From Pseudomonas sp. GD03858 (GTDB lineage Bacteria; Pseudomonadota; Gammaproteobacteria; Pseudomonadales; Pseudomonadaceae), in assembly GCF_029840925.1 (NCBI RefSeq), contig NZ_JAOCDM010000001.1, forward strand, positions 62,001 through 126,000: DNA of 64,000 nt. The letters are read 5' to 3'. A model generated the notes under the pieces. The model searched no databases, was not told the DNA's origin, and worked only from the letters and a program-made list of their open reading frames with translations. The number at the start of each line of letters is the position of its first letter. Position 1 is the first letter of the stretch. Both the position numbers and the translations under genes were made by a program. This document shows positions 43,338 to 52,613 of this stretch, piece by piece.

Positions 43338-45056
43338 ATGAAGCGCTGGTGGTTCAAACATCAAAAAGGCAATTCCGCGCAGTCCACACCCGCCCTAGCG
43401 CCCGAGGGATTTTTCCTCCCGCTACCCTCTGAATCCCTGCTCTGTGCCGACCACCGGAAAAAGCTGCTGGAGCGCATCTGGCAATACACAGCGCTCTCCG
43501 AGCCGCAGTTCAATCAGCTCTACCTTGACCCGATCCGCCGCTACGCCGCCTATGTACAGCAACTCCCTGCCAGCGAAAGTCACCACCATGCCTACCCGGG
43601 CGGCATGTTGGACCATGGACTAGAGCTAATGGCCTGCAGCCTGAAGTTGCGCCAATCGTACCTGCTACCCAGCGGCGCCGCGCCAGAAGACCAGGCCGCG
43701 CAGGCCGACGCCTGGAGCGCGGCGATTGCCTACGGCGCCCTGCTCCATGACATTGGCAAGATTGCCGTCGACCTGCAGGTGGAGTATCAGAATGGTGAGG
43801 TGTGGCACCCGTGGCACGGTCCTCTGGCCCAGCCCTATCGTTTTCGCTACCTGGCCGGCCGCGACTACAAGCTGCACAGCGCCGCCACGGGGCTGCTGTA
43901 CACACGGATTTTGACGCCTCTCCAGCTCGACTGGCTCAGCAACTATCCGGTCTTGTGGAGCCATCTGTTGTTCCTGCTCGCCAACCACTACGAGCATGCC
44001 GGTACCCTCGGGGAACTGGTATTACAAGCTGACCGGGTATCCACCGCGCAGAACATCGGTGCCAACCCCACCAAAGCCCTGCTGGCACCCAAACACTCGC
44101 TGCAGCATCACCTGCTCACGGGCCTGCGCCACCTGGTCAAAAATGAGTTCAAGCTCAACCAGCCCGGTGCGGCTGGCTGGCTCACCGACGACCATCTGTG
44201 GTTGGTCAGTAAAGCCGCGACCGACAAACTGCGTGCTTATCTGCTGGCTCAGGCGGTGGACGGCATCCCCTCGTCCAACATCGCCTTGTTCGATGAACTG
44301 CAGTCACATGGATTGGTGGATACGACACCGGAAGGCAAAGCGGTATGGAGCGCCACCATTACAGACGATGACTGGCAACATCGCTTTACCTTTCTCCGCT
44401 TGCAGCCAAGTCTTATTTGGGCCGACGAGCCGAGGCCAGACTGCTTTAGTGGCAAGCTTGAGCCGATGATAGACGGTACCCTACCGACCTGTGAAACAAG
44501 CGAGCCATCTCAAGATCAGCCGCCAATAGCACCAGAAACCAAGCAACCCGGAGCCGTGCTGCGAGATCAGGAATTCGACTACCTAGACGACCTCATGGAC
44601 ATGTTGCAAGTGCCGGGCGAACGTGAGAGTGGATCAGCCTCTGAAAAGATGCAATCCGCCACTGCTCCACCTGAGGATGCCGTGGGGCTGGCCTTTCTCG
44701 AATGGCTGCGCGAGGGAGTTCACAGTCATCGCCTAGTGATCAACGACAGCAAGGCCAAGGTCCACATCGTGGACGGCACTTTTTTCTTGGTCACGCCGGG
44801 GATTTTCCAGCTGTACATTGCAGAACACCCAGAGTTGGCCGAAGCAGCTCCAAAGAGCGAAGCCTGGCGACTTCTCCAGCATCAATTTGAGAAGCTGGAT
44901 GTTCATGTAAAAAAAACCAATGGTCGGAATATTTGGACCTGCACAGTTAGAGGCCCCCGAAAATCCGGCTCATTGAATGGCTACTTGCTACGCGATGCTA
45001 AGTCAATTTCGAGTGAGATTCACGCCAGTAATCCATTCTTGACTTTGATCACTTAA
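43338..45056 (+). CDS. traI: MOBH-family conjugative relaxase TraI, PFGI-1 class, 572 aa
   Basis: N-terminal TraI_2 relaxase domain with HD-type metal site: HHHAYPGGMLDHGLE at 82-96 and ALLHDIGKIAVD at 134-145, plus conserved HSAATGLLYTRIL and PVLWSHLLFLLANHYEHAG. The C-terminal domain (FLEWLREGVHSHRLVINDSK; IWTCTVRGPRKSGSLNGYLL) is the usual DUF1528 region. It nicks oriT and pilots the strand. Start at 43338 (MKRWWFKHQK) is preferred over a weak upstream extension. Length is on the short side of the family. Confidence 0.93.
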   Translation: MKRWWFKHQKGNSAQSTPALAPEGFFLPLPSESLLCADHRKKLLERIWQYTALSEPQFNQLYLDPIRRYAAYVQQLPASESHHHAYPGGMLDHGLELMACSLKLRQSYLLPSGAAPEDQAAQADAWSAAIAYGALLHDIGKIAVDLQVEYQNGEVWHPWHGPLAQPYRFRYLAGRDYKLHSAATGLLYTRILTPLQLDWLSNYPVLWSHLLFLLANHYEHAGTLGELVLQADRVSTAQNIGANPTKALLAPKHSLQHHLLTGLRHLVKNEFKLNQPGAAGWLTDDHLWLVSKAATDKLRAYLLAQAVDGIPSSNIALFDELQSHGLVDTTPEGKAVWSATITDDDWQHRFTFLRLQPSLIWADEPRPDCFSGKLEPMIDGTLPTCETSEPSQDQPPIAPETKQPGAVLRDQEFDYLDDLMDMLQVPGERESGSASEKMQSATAPPEDAVGLAFLEWLREGVHSHRLVINDSKAKVHIVDGTFFLVTPGIFQLYIAEHPELAEAAPKSEAWRLLQHQFEKLDVHVKKTNGRNIWTCTVRGPRKSGSLNGYLLRDAKSISSEIHASNPFLTLIT

Positions 45057-45122
45057 GCCACTGAACTATCCAGTCTTTCATTTGCGAACAGTGAGTGAGG
45101 CGAACTCATCGCTTCACAGCTG

Positions 45123-46493
45123 TCATGACAGAGCGTATCGATCAAACAGTGCTCGGAAGAAGCGAATCAGCACCTCTTCAGCGTCTGGTTGACCAAGCTC
45201 GTACCCTCCAAACCGATACACCTCATAGCCTGATAATCTGAGCAGTCTGTCTGCAGCCACCATGTCCGAGTATCGCTTCGGACTAGCGCGGCCATCATCT
45301 GTTGCATAATGGTGCTGGCCATCGACTTCGATGACTATCCTGATACCGCCGGGCAGCAACAGAAGAAAATCCATCCGAGAACGGAGCAGCGCATCTTTGC
45401 CACGTTGTGCAACTGTCTGAGGATCCCAGTGAAACCAGACTTCTGGCAGCAGAGCAGGAAGGTTTGGAACGTTCTCCTTGGGAAACGCTTTGTAGAAGCT
45501 TGTGAACGCCAATGACTGCACCTTCGATGTGCCCTTAACACTCTCGCCCAAACGCTGATACAAGGGCTTTTTGCCCTCTCCTGCACTGAGCCCTTCCTTC
45601 TCCTCATACCATGACTGCAGTTCTCGCCATAGCAAACCGGCATGTCCTATTGGCCGGTCGTAAATCAGCACCTTATCCGCACTGGTTATGACCTCGACAT
45701 CGTTGTCCAGAGCATTGCTGAGCCTGAGGTCGGGCTTGACTGACGATGCGAAGATCAGGTTCTTGGGAGCAGGCTTTCCCTCGGCGCCGATATAGGCCAG
45801 CGCGGGACTCAGATAACCGTCATCACCCATCGTCGCGATGAAATGCACGCCACAAGGAACCAGAGCGCTATCAACAACTGCCATGAACAAGCGCTGTGAG
45901 CTTTCATCAGGCCTCACTTGAGATGAAGCTAGCGACTCTAAAAAGTGACTGAATCGGGAATCAGAACACTTGAATGCACCCAATACTTCAAAAAGCTTCG
46001 TCACAGACCAGTCTTGGCTCCAAACGAAGTGCTTTACAATGAGGTCACGCAGCGTAGGGCCGAAGCTGAAATCGGGCTGCAGACTTCCTTCGTCAATTCG
46101 CCAGTAAGCCCCAAGGGCCTCTTGGAAGCCTATATCATCAATGAACAACTGATGAGCTTCTAGGCTCTGGGCCAGATCACGTCTGTAGCGCCCTGGTATG
46201 ACGGGGCAAGACCCGTCACTCCACAAAAGCTCTTGAAGATTGTCGCGTTCGTAAACTGTGAGAGAAAGAATTTTTAGCGCTTCTTGAGACGCAAGCACAA
46301 TTTGCTCATCACTCGAAGCCCAGACACCGCCACTCAGGTGCTTTCGCTTTGAATCTGCCTCTGGACAATCCTCTAGGCCCAAACGAGCAAGAAACGGCGG
46401 AATATCTATGCTCCTGAAGTTGTCCTTCTGATCACCCATGATCTTCGCGAAGCATTCGCGCAGCGCTGTTAGGCTGGCTGACGTATGAGGCAT
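45123..46493 (-). CDS. AbiJ-like protein with C-terminal PD-(D/E)XK nuclease domain, 456 aa
   Basis: The middle region (FSFGPTLRDLIVKHFVWSQD, then WSVTKLFEVLGAFKCSDSRF and SHFLESLASSQVRPDESSQR) resembles AbiJ N-terminal domain 3 proteins associated with abortive infection. The C-terminal 90 residues look like a DUF559/Vsr-like nuclease: RMDFLLLL near 372 and IEVDGQHHYA at 388-397, then DRLLRLSGYEVYRFGGYEL. I infer a nucleic-acid-cutting effector. It is the last gene of the Qat operon, 58 bp after qatD on the same strand, and is not part of the standard four-gene system. Confidence 0.75.
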   Translation of the reverse strand: MPHTSASLTALRECFAKIMGDQKDNFRSIDIPPFLARLGLEDCPEADSKRKHLSGGVWASSDEQIVLASQEALKILSLTVYERDNLQELLWSDGSCPVIPGRYRRDLAQSLEAHQLFIDDIGFQEALGAYWRIDEGSLQPDFSFGPTLRDLIVKHFVWSQDWSVTKLFEVLGAFKCSDSRFSHFLESLASSQVRPDESSQRLFMAVVDSALVPCGVHFIATMGDDGYLSPALAYIGAEGKPAPKNLIFASSVKPDLRLSNALDNDVEVITSADKVLIYDRPIGHAGLLWRELQSWYEEKEGLSAGEGKKPLYQRLGESVKGTSKVQSLAFTSFYKAFPKENVPNLPALLPEVWFHWDPQTVAQRGKDALLRSRMDFLLLLPGGIRIVIEVDGQHHYATDDGRASPKRYSDMVAADRLLRLSGYEVYRFGGYELGQPDAEEVLIRFFRALFDRYALS

Positions 46494-46551
46494 GAAATTA
46501 TCTCAGCGAAAGATTGCCTCACTTGCTGAAATTGAGAGGCCATCAGGAGGG

Positions 46552-47295
46552 TTAACCAGCAGCACGGATCAACTCAATGAGCCGACGAGAGTTACTATCT
46601 AGGCTGAGTATCACCTCCTCCACTGGCAGCGCCCAGGCATCTGCCAGCAAAACCGCCGTTTGACCTGAACTCCAAGGCATGACGGTTTCACCATTCACCT
46701 GAGCAAATGGTCCATCACTTTCAGGCACTACACGATGTCGAGGTAGCTTCTTGGCTAATGCTTTCCCAGACGCGGAGTTGAAAGCTGCCGGACCAATGCT
46801 GAACCAGCACCCCATATCGGAGGCCGCCTTAAGCTCTGAGGCAGCTCCCGTAAACCAATGAAGTACGGCTGTTCCGTATCCTGGATGACTATCAAGGATG
46901 GAAAGCACATCCTTAACAGCCTGGCGCGAATGAATACTCAACACCCGACCGCCCAAGTTTGCACATTGGGAGACAACGGCATTAAACACGTTGCGTTGCA
47001 ATTCGTAGCTTTGTTGGAAGCGCTTCGAACCGTCCAAGCCGACCTCTCCGACGGCGCCTGCATGCTTGATTTGCTCGAGTAGGCTTTCGAGTTCGCCATA
47101 CCGATCATGCACTAACTCTGGATGTAACCCAGGTGTGATTAACACGTTCTCATGCCCACCCAAAACTCGATCGGTAGCCGTGAAAGCCCGGGGGCTGGTG
47201 GTAACCAGCCAAGTAAACTCGTTTTTCTTCACCGCCTGCGCGCAGACATCGCGTGCATTGGGGTAAAGATCAAGATGGCAGTGGAAGTCCATCAA
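46552..47295 (-). CDS. qatD: QatD, TatD-like nuclease, 247 aa
   Basis: TatD-family metal-dependent hydrolase: HxH motif (DFHCHLDLYP) at residues 5-7, TPGLHPELV, GEVGLDGSKRF, SIHSRQAV and a terminal ESDGPF aspartate motif. In QatABCD the TatD-like DNase is a probable effector. Start overlaps the end of qatC by 4 nt. Confidence 0.9.
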   Translation of the reverse strand: MMDFHCHLDLYPNARDVCAQAVKKNEFTWLVTTSPRAFTATDRVLGGHENVLITPGLHPELVHDRYGELESLLEQIKHAGAVGEVGLDGSKRFQQSYELQRNVFNAVVSQCANLGGRVLSIHSRQAVKDVLSILDSHPGYGTAVLHWFTGAASELKAASDMGCWFSIGPAAFNSASGKALAKKLPRHRVVPESDGPFAQVNGETVMPWSSGQTAVLLADAWALPVEEVILSLDSNSRRLIELIRAAG

Positions 47296-48557
47296 AGCAA
47301 TCCGTCTCCGGTCAGAAGGGCCTCCAATTCCTGAATGCCGTTGCTAAGTACCGCGCGATACTGAGGTCGTTCAGGAACAGAAGCAAACGCCAATGATGCT
47401 CCCAGCAGCCTATCGATCCCCTTCTCTTTTGCCGTGAGCACTGCCAGTGCTACAGCCATAGGGTCGTCAGGTCCACTGGACTTCTCACTGGTTTTCAAGT
47501 TTGGGTGAACGTATTCGGTATCGTCTGCGCCACCTGTCCAAGCAGTGAAGGCGGCGCGCCGAATCATGCAGGGGACACACCTTCCACAGTGCGTTCGATT
47601 ATAGGTGCGGAATCGACCGCAACTGGTGCTATCAGAGGCAAGTCGAAGTAACCGCGGCTGATCCAAACATTCGTTCATCATCTGCCCTTTGGTCTTGTAT
47701 CGATAAGGCAATTCCAGTTGCACCGGAACCCCGACACCGTCCAAGACACGCTGCAGCTGGCTGATGAAGAGCGGATGCGTCGTCCGGGTACTGAGGCTTG
47801 ACACTCGGCCCGGCACCAATGGTGGATTAACACAGATAAAGCCGTTCTCCGGGATGAACACTGTAGGGCGCGCAACACCCAACTGAGAAGCAGCCAGAAC
47901 TGCGAAAGCATAGAATGCCAACGACCGCCCCCGGGTCGAAGGCTCGCGCGGGCCTTTGAAACTGATGCCGTGGCTCCACTGATAGTGAGCGCCGGCGCCG
48001 CCCAGAAGCTGTGCGTAATCACGCTGACGCTGGGAGTCCTCATGAGCGAGTTGGGAAACGAAAAGTGGGCGTCGCCCTTGTGCAACAAGATCCAAACCCC
48101 CAATGAGGCTGTCGAGGCCGCCCGACAGCAAAGAGACACAATCTTGATCCTTGGCGGCAGAGCGACCTTGGGGAGGAGGAAGGCCTGCGTTGGTAAAAGT
48201 CAACGTCCAGTAATCACCCGTCAGAACCTTCAGCAATTGCTCAAGCTCAGTCTTCCAGGGTTCCCAACGCATCGGATCAAAAAGCCCTACACTTAGCTCG
48301 ATCATCCTCGTCCAACCATCAGCGCTTGTGCTCCTCAGCGCGCAGAGATCAGTCGCGCATACAGCCAGGCACAATTGCACGAAATCCCAGGTCTCAGGGC
48401 TTGGGCGGAAACCCTTCCGTTTCAGAGAGCAGTGCCAGCTCTTCGCGATAGTGCCAACACCCTCACGCCTCGCACTTTTGAAATAGGTAAAGGCCCGCTC
48501 GTCTTCTCTGAGTTGAACTGGAAGGCGGTCGAGGCTAGTGCAAATTACCTTGATCAT
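47292..48557 (-). CDS. qatC: QatC, QueC-like protein, 421 aa
   Basis: PP-loop ATPase motif SLLSGGLDSLIGGL (SGGLDS at 145-150) and C-terminal cysteine cluster (SCGRFRTYNRTHCGRCVPCM) typical of QueC 7-cyano-7-deazaguanine synthases; QatC is the Qat-specific branch with an extra N-terminal domain. Relatives of QueC in defence can modify protein N-termini; for QatC the Gly/Ser-rich QatB is a suggested partner (inference). Overlaps qatB and qatD by 4 nt. Confidence 0.91.
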   Translation of the reverse strand: MIKVICTSLDRLPVQLREDERAFTYFKSARREGVGTIAKSWHCSLKRKGFRPSPETWDFVQLCLAVCATDLCALRSTSADGWTRMIELSVGLFDPMRWEPWKTELEQLLKVLTGDYWTLTFTNAGLPPPQGRSAAKDQDCVSLLSGGLDSLIGGLDLVAQGRRPLFVSQLAHEDSQRQRDYAQLLGGAGAHYQWSHGISFKGPREPSTRGRSLAFYAFAVLAASQLGVARPTVFIPENGFICVNPPLVPGRVSSLSTRTTHPLFISQLQRVLDGVGVPVQLELPYRYKTKGQMMNECLDQPRLLRLASDSTSCGRFRTYNRTHCGRCVPCMIRRAAFTAWTGGADDTEYVHPNLKTSEKSSGPDDPMAVALAVLTAKEKGIDRLLGASLAFASVPERPQYRAVLSNGIQELEALLTGDGLL

Positions 48558-49399
48558 TCAGCGAATACCTCAAGCGCGGTTTGAAGCACCGCTTGGGCCA
48601 GCGTTTGCGGATCGACTCTGCGCCCTACAAGACCTTCCATGATTCGCTGCACCTCTCCATGAACCCATTCTTTGATGTCGTTGCGAAATTCTTGGATCTC
48701 AACCGGTGAATACTTGAGCTTCTCGTAGGTTTGACCTAACTGAAGATCCATGCGGTTGCAGACCTCATTGGCGATTGTAAAACCTATGACGGAGGTGATC
48801 TGCTGATCACTCAACTGGAGAATATCTACTTCGGGGTCTTGCTCGTACAACTGCCCCAATGCGTCAACAGCGGCGTTTCTCAGAGACTCGTCATCAACGC
48901 TCCCCGTCTCGGGCAAAACCTTTTTTATAACCTCCAGCACAAGGTCATTGGCAGCAAGATTGAGGCCTCGAATCCACTGAATCCAGTCCAGAACCTGGGG
49001 GTCAGTACCGGCGCGCACTGCTTCCAGAAAGGATCCAAGACGTCCTGCGCCATAGGCAACCCCGCGCATCGTACTGGCGGCACGCCCAGATCCGCCCATA
49101 CCTTTGTTGATCATGCTGCTGGCTGCGCCGCGCAACGCGTCACGGCCACCGCCAGAAAGGTACTTTCCCATTTTCGAACGAGCCGGCATGAATCTGCGAT
49201 CCGGGGCTAGATCATGATCCTGCGCAGGGTTCTGGCCATCATCTGGCGTATCCTGTGGTTGTCCACCGTCGTCATCTGGAGCGCCATCTCCTGCCCCATC
49301 TCCAAGACCTCCATTGCCAGCTGAATCGCCTTGATCTAACCATTCAGGGTCGAATGGAGAACCTGCTTTACCACCACTGCTCGATGTCGAGGTACCCAT
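48554..49399 (-). CDS. qatB: QatB, 281 aa
   Basis: N-terminus MGTSTSSSGGKAGSPFDPEW, Gly/Asp-rich and disordered for about 75 residues, then a helical domain (RSKMGKYLSGGGRDALRGAA; IQWIRGLNLAANDLVLEVIK). This is the QatB layout, the protein of unknown activity needed for Qat defence. The one-base overlap with qatA and the exact order support the call. Confidence 0.88.
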   Translation of the reverse strand: MGTSTSSSGGKAGSPFDPEWLDQGDSAGNGGLGDGAGDGAPDDDGGQPQDTPDDGQNPAQDHDLAPDRRFMPARSKMGKYLSGGGRDALRGAASSMINKGMGGSGRAASTMRGVAYGAGRLGSFLEAVRAGTDPQVLDWIQWIRGLNLAANDLVLEVIKKVLPETGSVDDESLRNAAVDALGQLYEQDPEVDILQLSDQQITSVIGFTIANEVCNRMDLQLGQTYEKLKYSPVEIQEFRNDIKEWVHGEVQRIMEGLVGRRVDPQTLAQAVLQTALEVFAE

Positions 49400-51333
49400 C
49401 AGGCCTCACTCCTTAACGCCGACTCGATGGCCCGCTTTGTAATCTCACGAATACCTGCTTCTTCTATCCATGACGTTAAGACGTCCTTGGCCCAAGCTTG
49501 ACTAGCAAGCGCAGGAATGAGCCCAGGTCCGATGGACTCAACAGGTGCAAGGCTCAAGAGCCCGGCTGCTCGCTTACCGAGCGCCGGATGAACCTTACAA
49601 GGCTCGATCAAAATGACCATTTCGGTAGCAGATCTCCATGTCCGCGATGGAGCATTACCCTGCCAGGCTTTTACCATTGCAAGTTCCGCCTGTTCACTGT
49701 CGACGGCGGCGATGGCTTTCGTTAAATGTTCATTTGAGGCAGTAGCAGCCTTCAAAGCATCCCTCAGCTCACGAGCGGCAGGAGTCATGTTGTCGTCGCC
49801 AAAATCGCGGGTCGCTGTATCTCTGCTGAGGTGGAGTAAAGGACGAAGATCGGCTGCACCAAGGGGGGGTGCCAACTGTAACCACTCCGAAATAAAGGGG
49901 TCGTCGGCGAATAGCTTGGACTGAGTACCTCCGTCCCGCGCAAGCTCCTCAGCCTGCAGGAGCTCCTGCACCTTGCCATCGTTCTCAGAGTTCACCATCG
50001 ATGCCAACGTGTTTGCCAAGTCCTCCTTATAACGCTCCAGCAAATGCCATTTGGCTAGGGCCGGGATATCCAAGGTGATGCCTTGAGGCTGTGCCAACGA
50101 CTCACGCAAGTACACTGTATTCAAAAAGCGTTTCATCAGCCTCGGATTAGCACTGATGCTGGTCGATTGGAACATAAGCCGCGCCAATCCTTGCGCCAAA
50201 TCCATAAGTTGCTGAAGGCGACCATCCGAACCAACGAGTTCGTAAAGGAATGCAGATGATATGGTCTCCCCGAGCCAGCTCTTCGCAAGCCGTTGAGGAA
50301 TCTCCACCTTCGCACGATCGAATTTATCTTGAGGGAAGCCACTATTCCTAGCCTCCTTCTCAAGCAAGAGCAGAACCAGGTATGCCTTAGCCTCGTTCAC
50401 TCCGATGCGAGGCACGTGCAGCGGCACCTGGATCAGCTTGTCGAAGTAGTTAGTAGCGATGTCACTCTTGATCCCTGTGCCTTCAAAATGTTTCTTCACT
50501 GCGCCGTGGATGAAGTCATTATCCGCAGCGATTACGAAGGCAGTACGCTTGAGGAAAAGCAGCAGTCGGATGGATTCCAGGGTTGAAATGGCGGTCTCCG
50601 GCAGGCACCGATCCAAGTCATCCACGAACACTACGAGTGTGATACCAAGCTCTTCCAGCAGTTTTTCAAGGGCAAGCCTGAAGGCGTGAATTTCGTTCGG
50701 TAGGGAGAGAGGTTTGGCCGGGTTCAAAAGGCCGCTAGCCTTCAAGGCTAACGTTCCTTCTTCGCTCTTCTCATCATCTTTTTCTTTGCCACCGGCATCT
50801 GCCGCTTGAGGGGCATCGCCCTCGGCAGTCTCGGCAGTAAAGGCGTCCCAGAGGTTCGACGCCTTTCCGATCGCCCTCCCGACCACACCAACGGGCACAC
50901 CAGTCGTCAACGTGATCGCTGCTTCACCACCGATTTGAACAAGGCGTAAAAAGTTGATGCGTTTCAAGAGATCCAGGGCTTTCTTTTGTAGCGATGCATT
51001 GCCCTGGGCGAGTTCGAGTACGTGGTCGCCCACGATTTGCAATAGAGCACTTCGGGCGCTTTCGAAGTCTTGATACAGCCATGGGTTGAACGTGATCACG
51101 ACATACCGATGCTCTGCTGGCGGCACGACACCAGCGGCTGGAGGCTGGTGGGTACCGCCAGTCTCAAGCCTGGCCGCAATCATCTTCACAAGGGATGACT
51201 TGCCCGCCCCCCAGCCACCAGAAACACCTATCGAAATCGGCTCGCCATGGCTCTGCCGGAGGAGGCTGGCGCAGGCGTCAGCGACCACGCCAAAATTGAG
51301 GTAGTCGACGGTTGTTTCGTTGTCATGCCACAT
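49399..51333 (-). CDS. qatA: QatA, KAP-family P-loop ATPase, 644 aa
   Basis: KAP NTPase: Walker A SGGWGAGKSSLVKM (GAGKSS within 39-47), Walker B VVFVDDLDRCLPETA and a membrane-like helix pair between (TLTTGVPVGVVGRAIG). KAP ATPases in defence systems sense infection or assemble at membranes. First gene of the Qat operon, transcribed leftwards; start ATG 51333. Confidence 0.92.
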   Translation of the reverse strand: MWHDNETTVDYLNFGVVADACASLLRQSHGEPISIGVSGGWGAGKSSLVKMIAARLETGGTHQPPAAGVVPPAEHRYVVITFNPWLYQDFESARSALLQIVGDHVLELAQGNASLQKKALDLLKRINFLRLVQIGGEAAITLTTGVPVGVVGRAIGKASNLWDAFTAETAEGDAPQAADAGGKEKDDEKSEEGTLALKASGLLNPAKPLSLPNEIHAFRLALEKLLEELGITLVVFVDDLDRCLPETAISTLESIRLLLFLKRTAFVIAADNDFIHGAVKKHFEGTGIKSDIATNYFDKLIQVPLHVPRIGVNEAKAYLVLLLLEKEARNSGFPQDKFDRAKVEIPQRLAKSWLGETISSAFLYELVGSDGRLQQLMDLAQGLARLMFQSTSISANPRLMKRFLNTVYLRESLAQPQGITLDIPALAKWHLLERYKEDLANTLASMVNSENDGKVQELLQAEELARDGGTQSKLFADDPFISEWLQLAPPLGAADLRPLLHLSRDTATRDFGDDNMTPAARELRDALKAATASNEHLTKAIAAVDSEQAELAMVKAWQGNAPSRTWRSATEMVILIEPCKVHPALGKRAAGLLSLAPVESIGPGLIPALASQAWAKDVLTSWIEEAGIREITKRAIESALRSEA

Positions 51334-51727
51334 GCTTTGAAGTCCGTTTCGCTCTACTTGGAAAACGTTTGGAGCGCCTCAACGCCATGATCTCTGCGTG
51401 CAGCAAAGCCTAAGCGGAGCCATGATGCGTCCATGCGTCTGAATGAAGTGTGACCAGCGTGAGCGACTCAATATCTACGTGCTCGCTTTTCGTATGCCGC
51501 TGGCGGGAGGTAGCTACACCAAGATACTAAATCGCCTAGTGCCAATTTGCCATACTGCAAAACATACTAAGCAGTTACTTTTACGCACACTGCCGAGAAT
51601 TTAATTGACGCCAATAATCCGACATCCGTGCCTTTAGCGCGCCCTGGAAAGATAAGCCCGAGGCAACTCATGTAGTCCCCGAGCTCAGATCTAGTGCATG
51701 GCAGAGGCTCATCGACATTTGGACTGA
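51334..51727. other. Upstream region of the Qat operon
   Basis: 394 bp without a gene. It should contain the qat promoter and the end of the PIN-like gene's transcript. No clear terminator or repeat was seen. Confidence 0.4.
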
Positions 51728-51912
51728 TCAGCTCGAAGGTTGTTCAAAGTGAATATTCTTCGAGCCGAGCAGCGTCTGCAAATACGCCACCTCTGCGGCA
51801 TCAATCTTCAACAACCGCTCGTCAAAAACGGCCTTGAAGCCCTCACCGAGATCGGTGGCCACTTTTTGAATCTTCATTCCCATCCAAAGCATCGCTAGGT
51901 TTTTGTCGCGCG

Positions 51913-51920
51913 TGAGCAAC
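51913..51920. repeat. IS66 target-site duplication, left copy
   Basis: TGAGCAAC, identical to the 8 bp at 55091-55098. Eight bp is the normal duplication size for IS66-family insertion. Confidence 0.93.
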
Positions 51921-52085
51921 GTAAGCGTACGGCCAATGCATCTTGTGGGACAGTTCGACGTAGGAATTTAGGGGGGCATGCTTTCCACGCTGTCGCTTCG
52001 CTGCTCCTGCCGTTTTTTGAACGAAAGGTGGTCGGACAAAAAACAGAGATTGCAGAGCTGAGTGGGCAAAGGAGATGTGTGTTTC

Positions 52086-52613
52086 CTAGCCCAAAATCTT
52101 CCCAAATAACTGGTTCTCGTGAGTCTCGTTTTGAAAAGTATACGAGGGCGATCCTAGGTGTTTATAACCTTGCCGTGGATAGAACGTGAGCGCACGACAG
52201 TTTCCAATCCAGACGGTGGCCCAGAGTAGAGATGCGCCGCCAAGGTAGGCATATTTCTCAGCCTCTTCGAGCAATCTGTATCCAACTCCTCTTCCTGTGA
52301 ATTTTTCTTGTACATAAAGACGTTGCAACTCGGACGGATTCGGATGAGAAATCAGATCATGACCAGTATTCATCGCTACCTGCGCGAACCCGACTAGGTG
52401 GTCGTCAACCTCCGCGACAATAATAAAAGTGTCCGGCTTAGCAATTATCTTTGACATGTTATCTGGTGAGAACGAGTCCAAGACTTCTTGTGCGATAGAG
52501 CCCCGAATCCCCTCTGTAGCATAGGTGTCGAGAAACACCTGCATACCAAGTACCGCGATACACAGAGCGTCTTGATCCGTCGCATTGCGAATAGCTATCT
52601 TTTGTTCAGGCAA
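52086..52613 (-). CDS. GNAT N-acetyltransferase carried inside the IS66 element, 175 aa
   Basis: GNAT fold: IAIRNATDQDALCIAVLGMQ, then IIVAEVDDHLVGFAQVAMN and the acetyl-CoA motif LQRLYVQEKFTGRGVGYRLL, followed by WIGNCRALTFYPRQGYK. It starts with TTG directly after the tnpC stop (TGATTG), so it is coupled to the transposase operon and lies within the IS ends. The substrate is unknown; small-molecule or antibiotic acetylation is possible but not shown. Confidence 0.9.
   Translation of the reverse strand: MPEQKIAIRNATDQDALCIAVLGMQVFLDTYATEGIRGSIAQEVLDSFSPDNMSKIIAKPDTFIIVAEVDDHLVGFAQVAMNTGHDLISHPNPSELQRLYVQEKFTGRGVGYRLLEEAEKYAYLGGASLLWATVWIGNCRALTFYPRQGYKHLGSPSYTFQNETHENQLFGKILG

Noticed and set aside
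43121..43357. Minus-strand frame overlapping the traI start
   Set aside because: No ribosome site; it would cover the traI control region; composition atypical.
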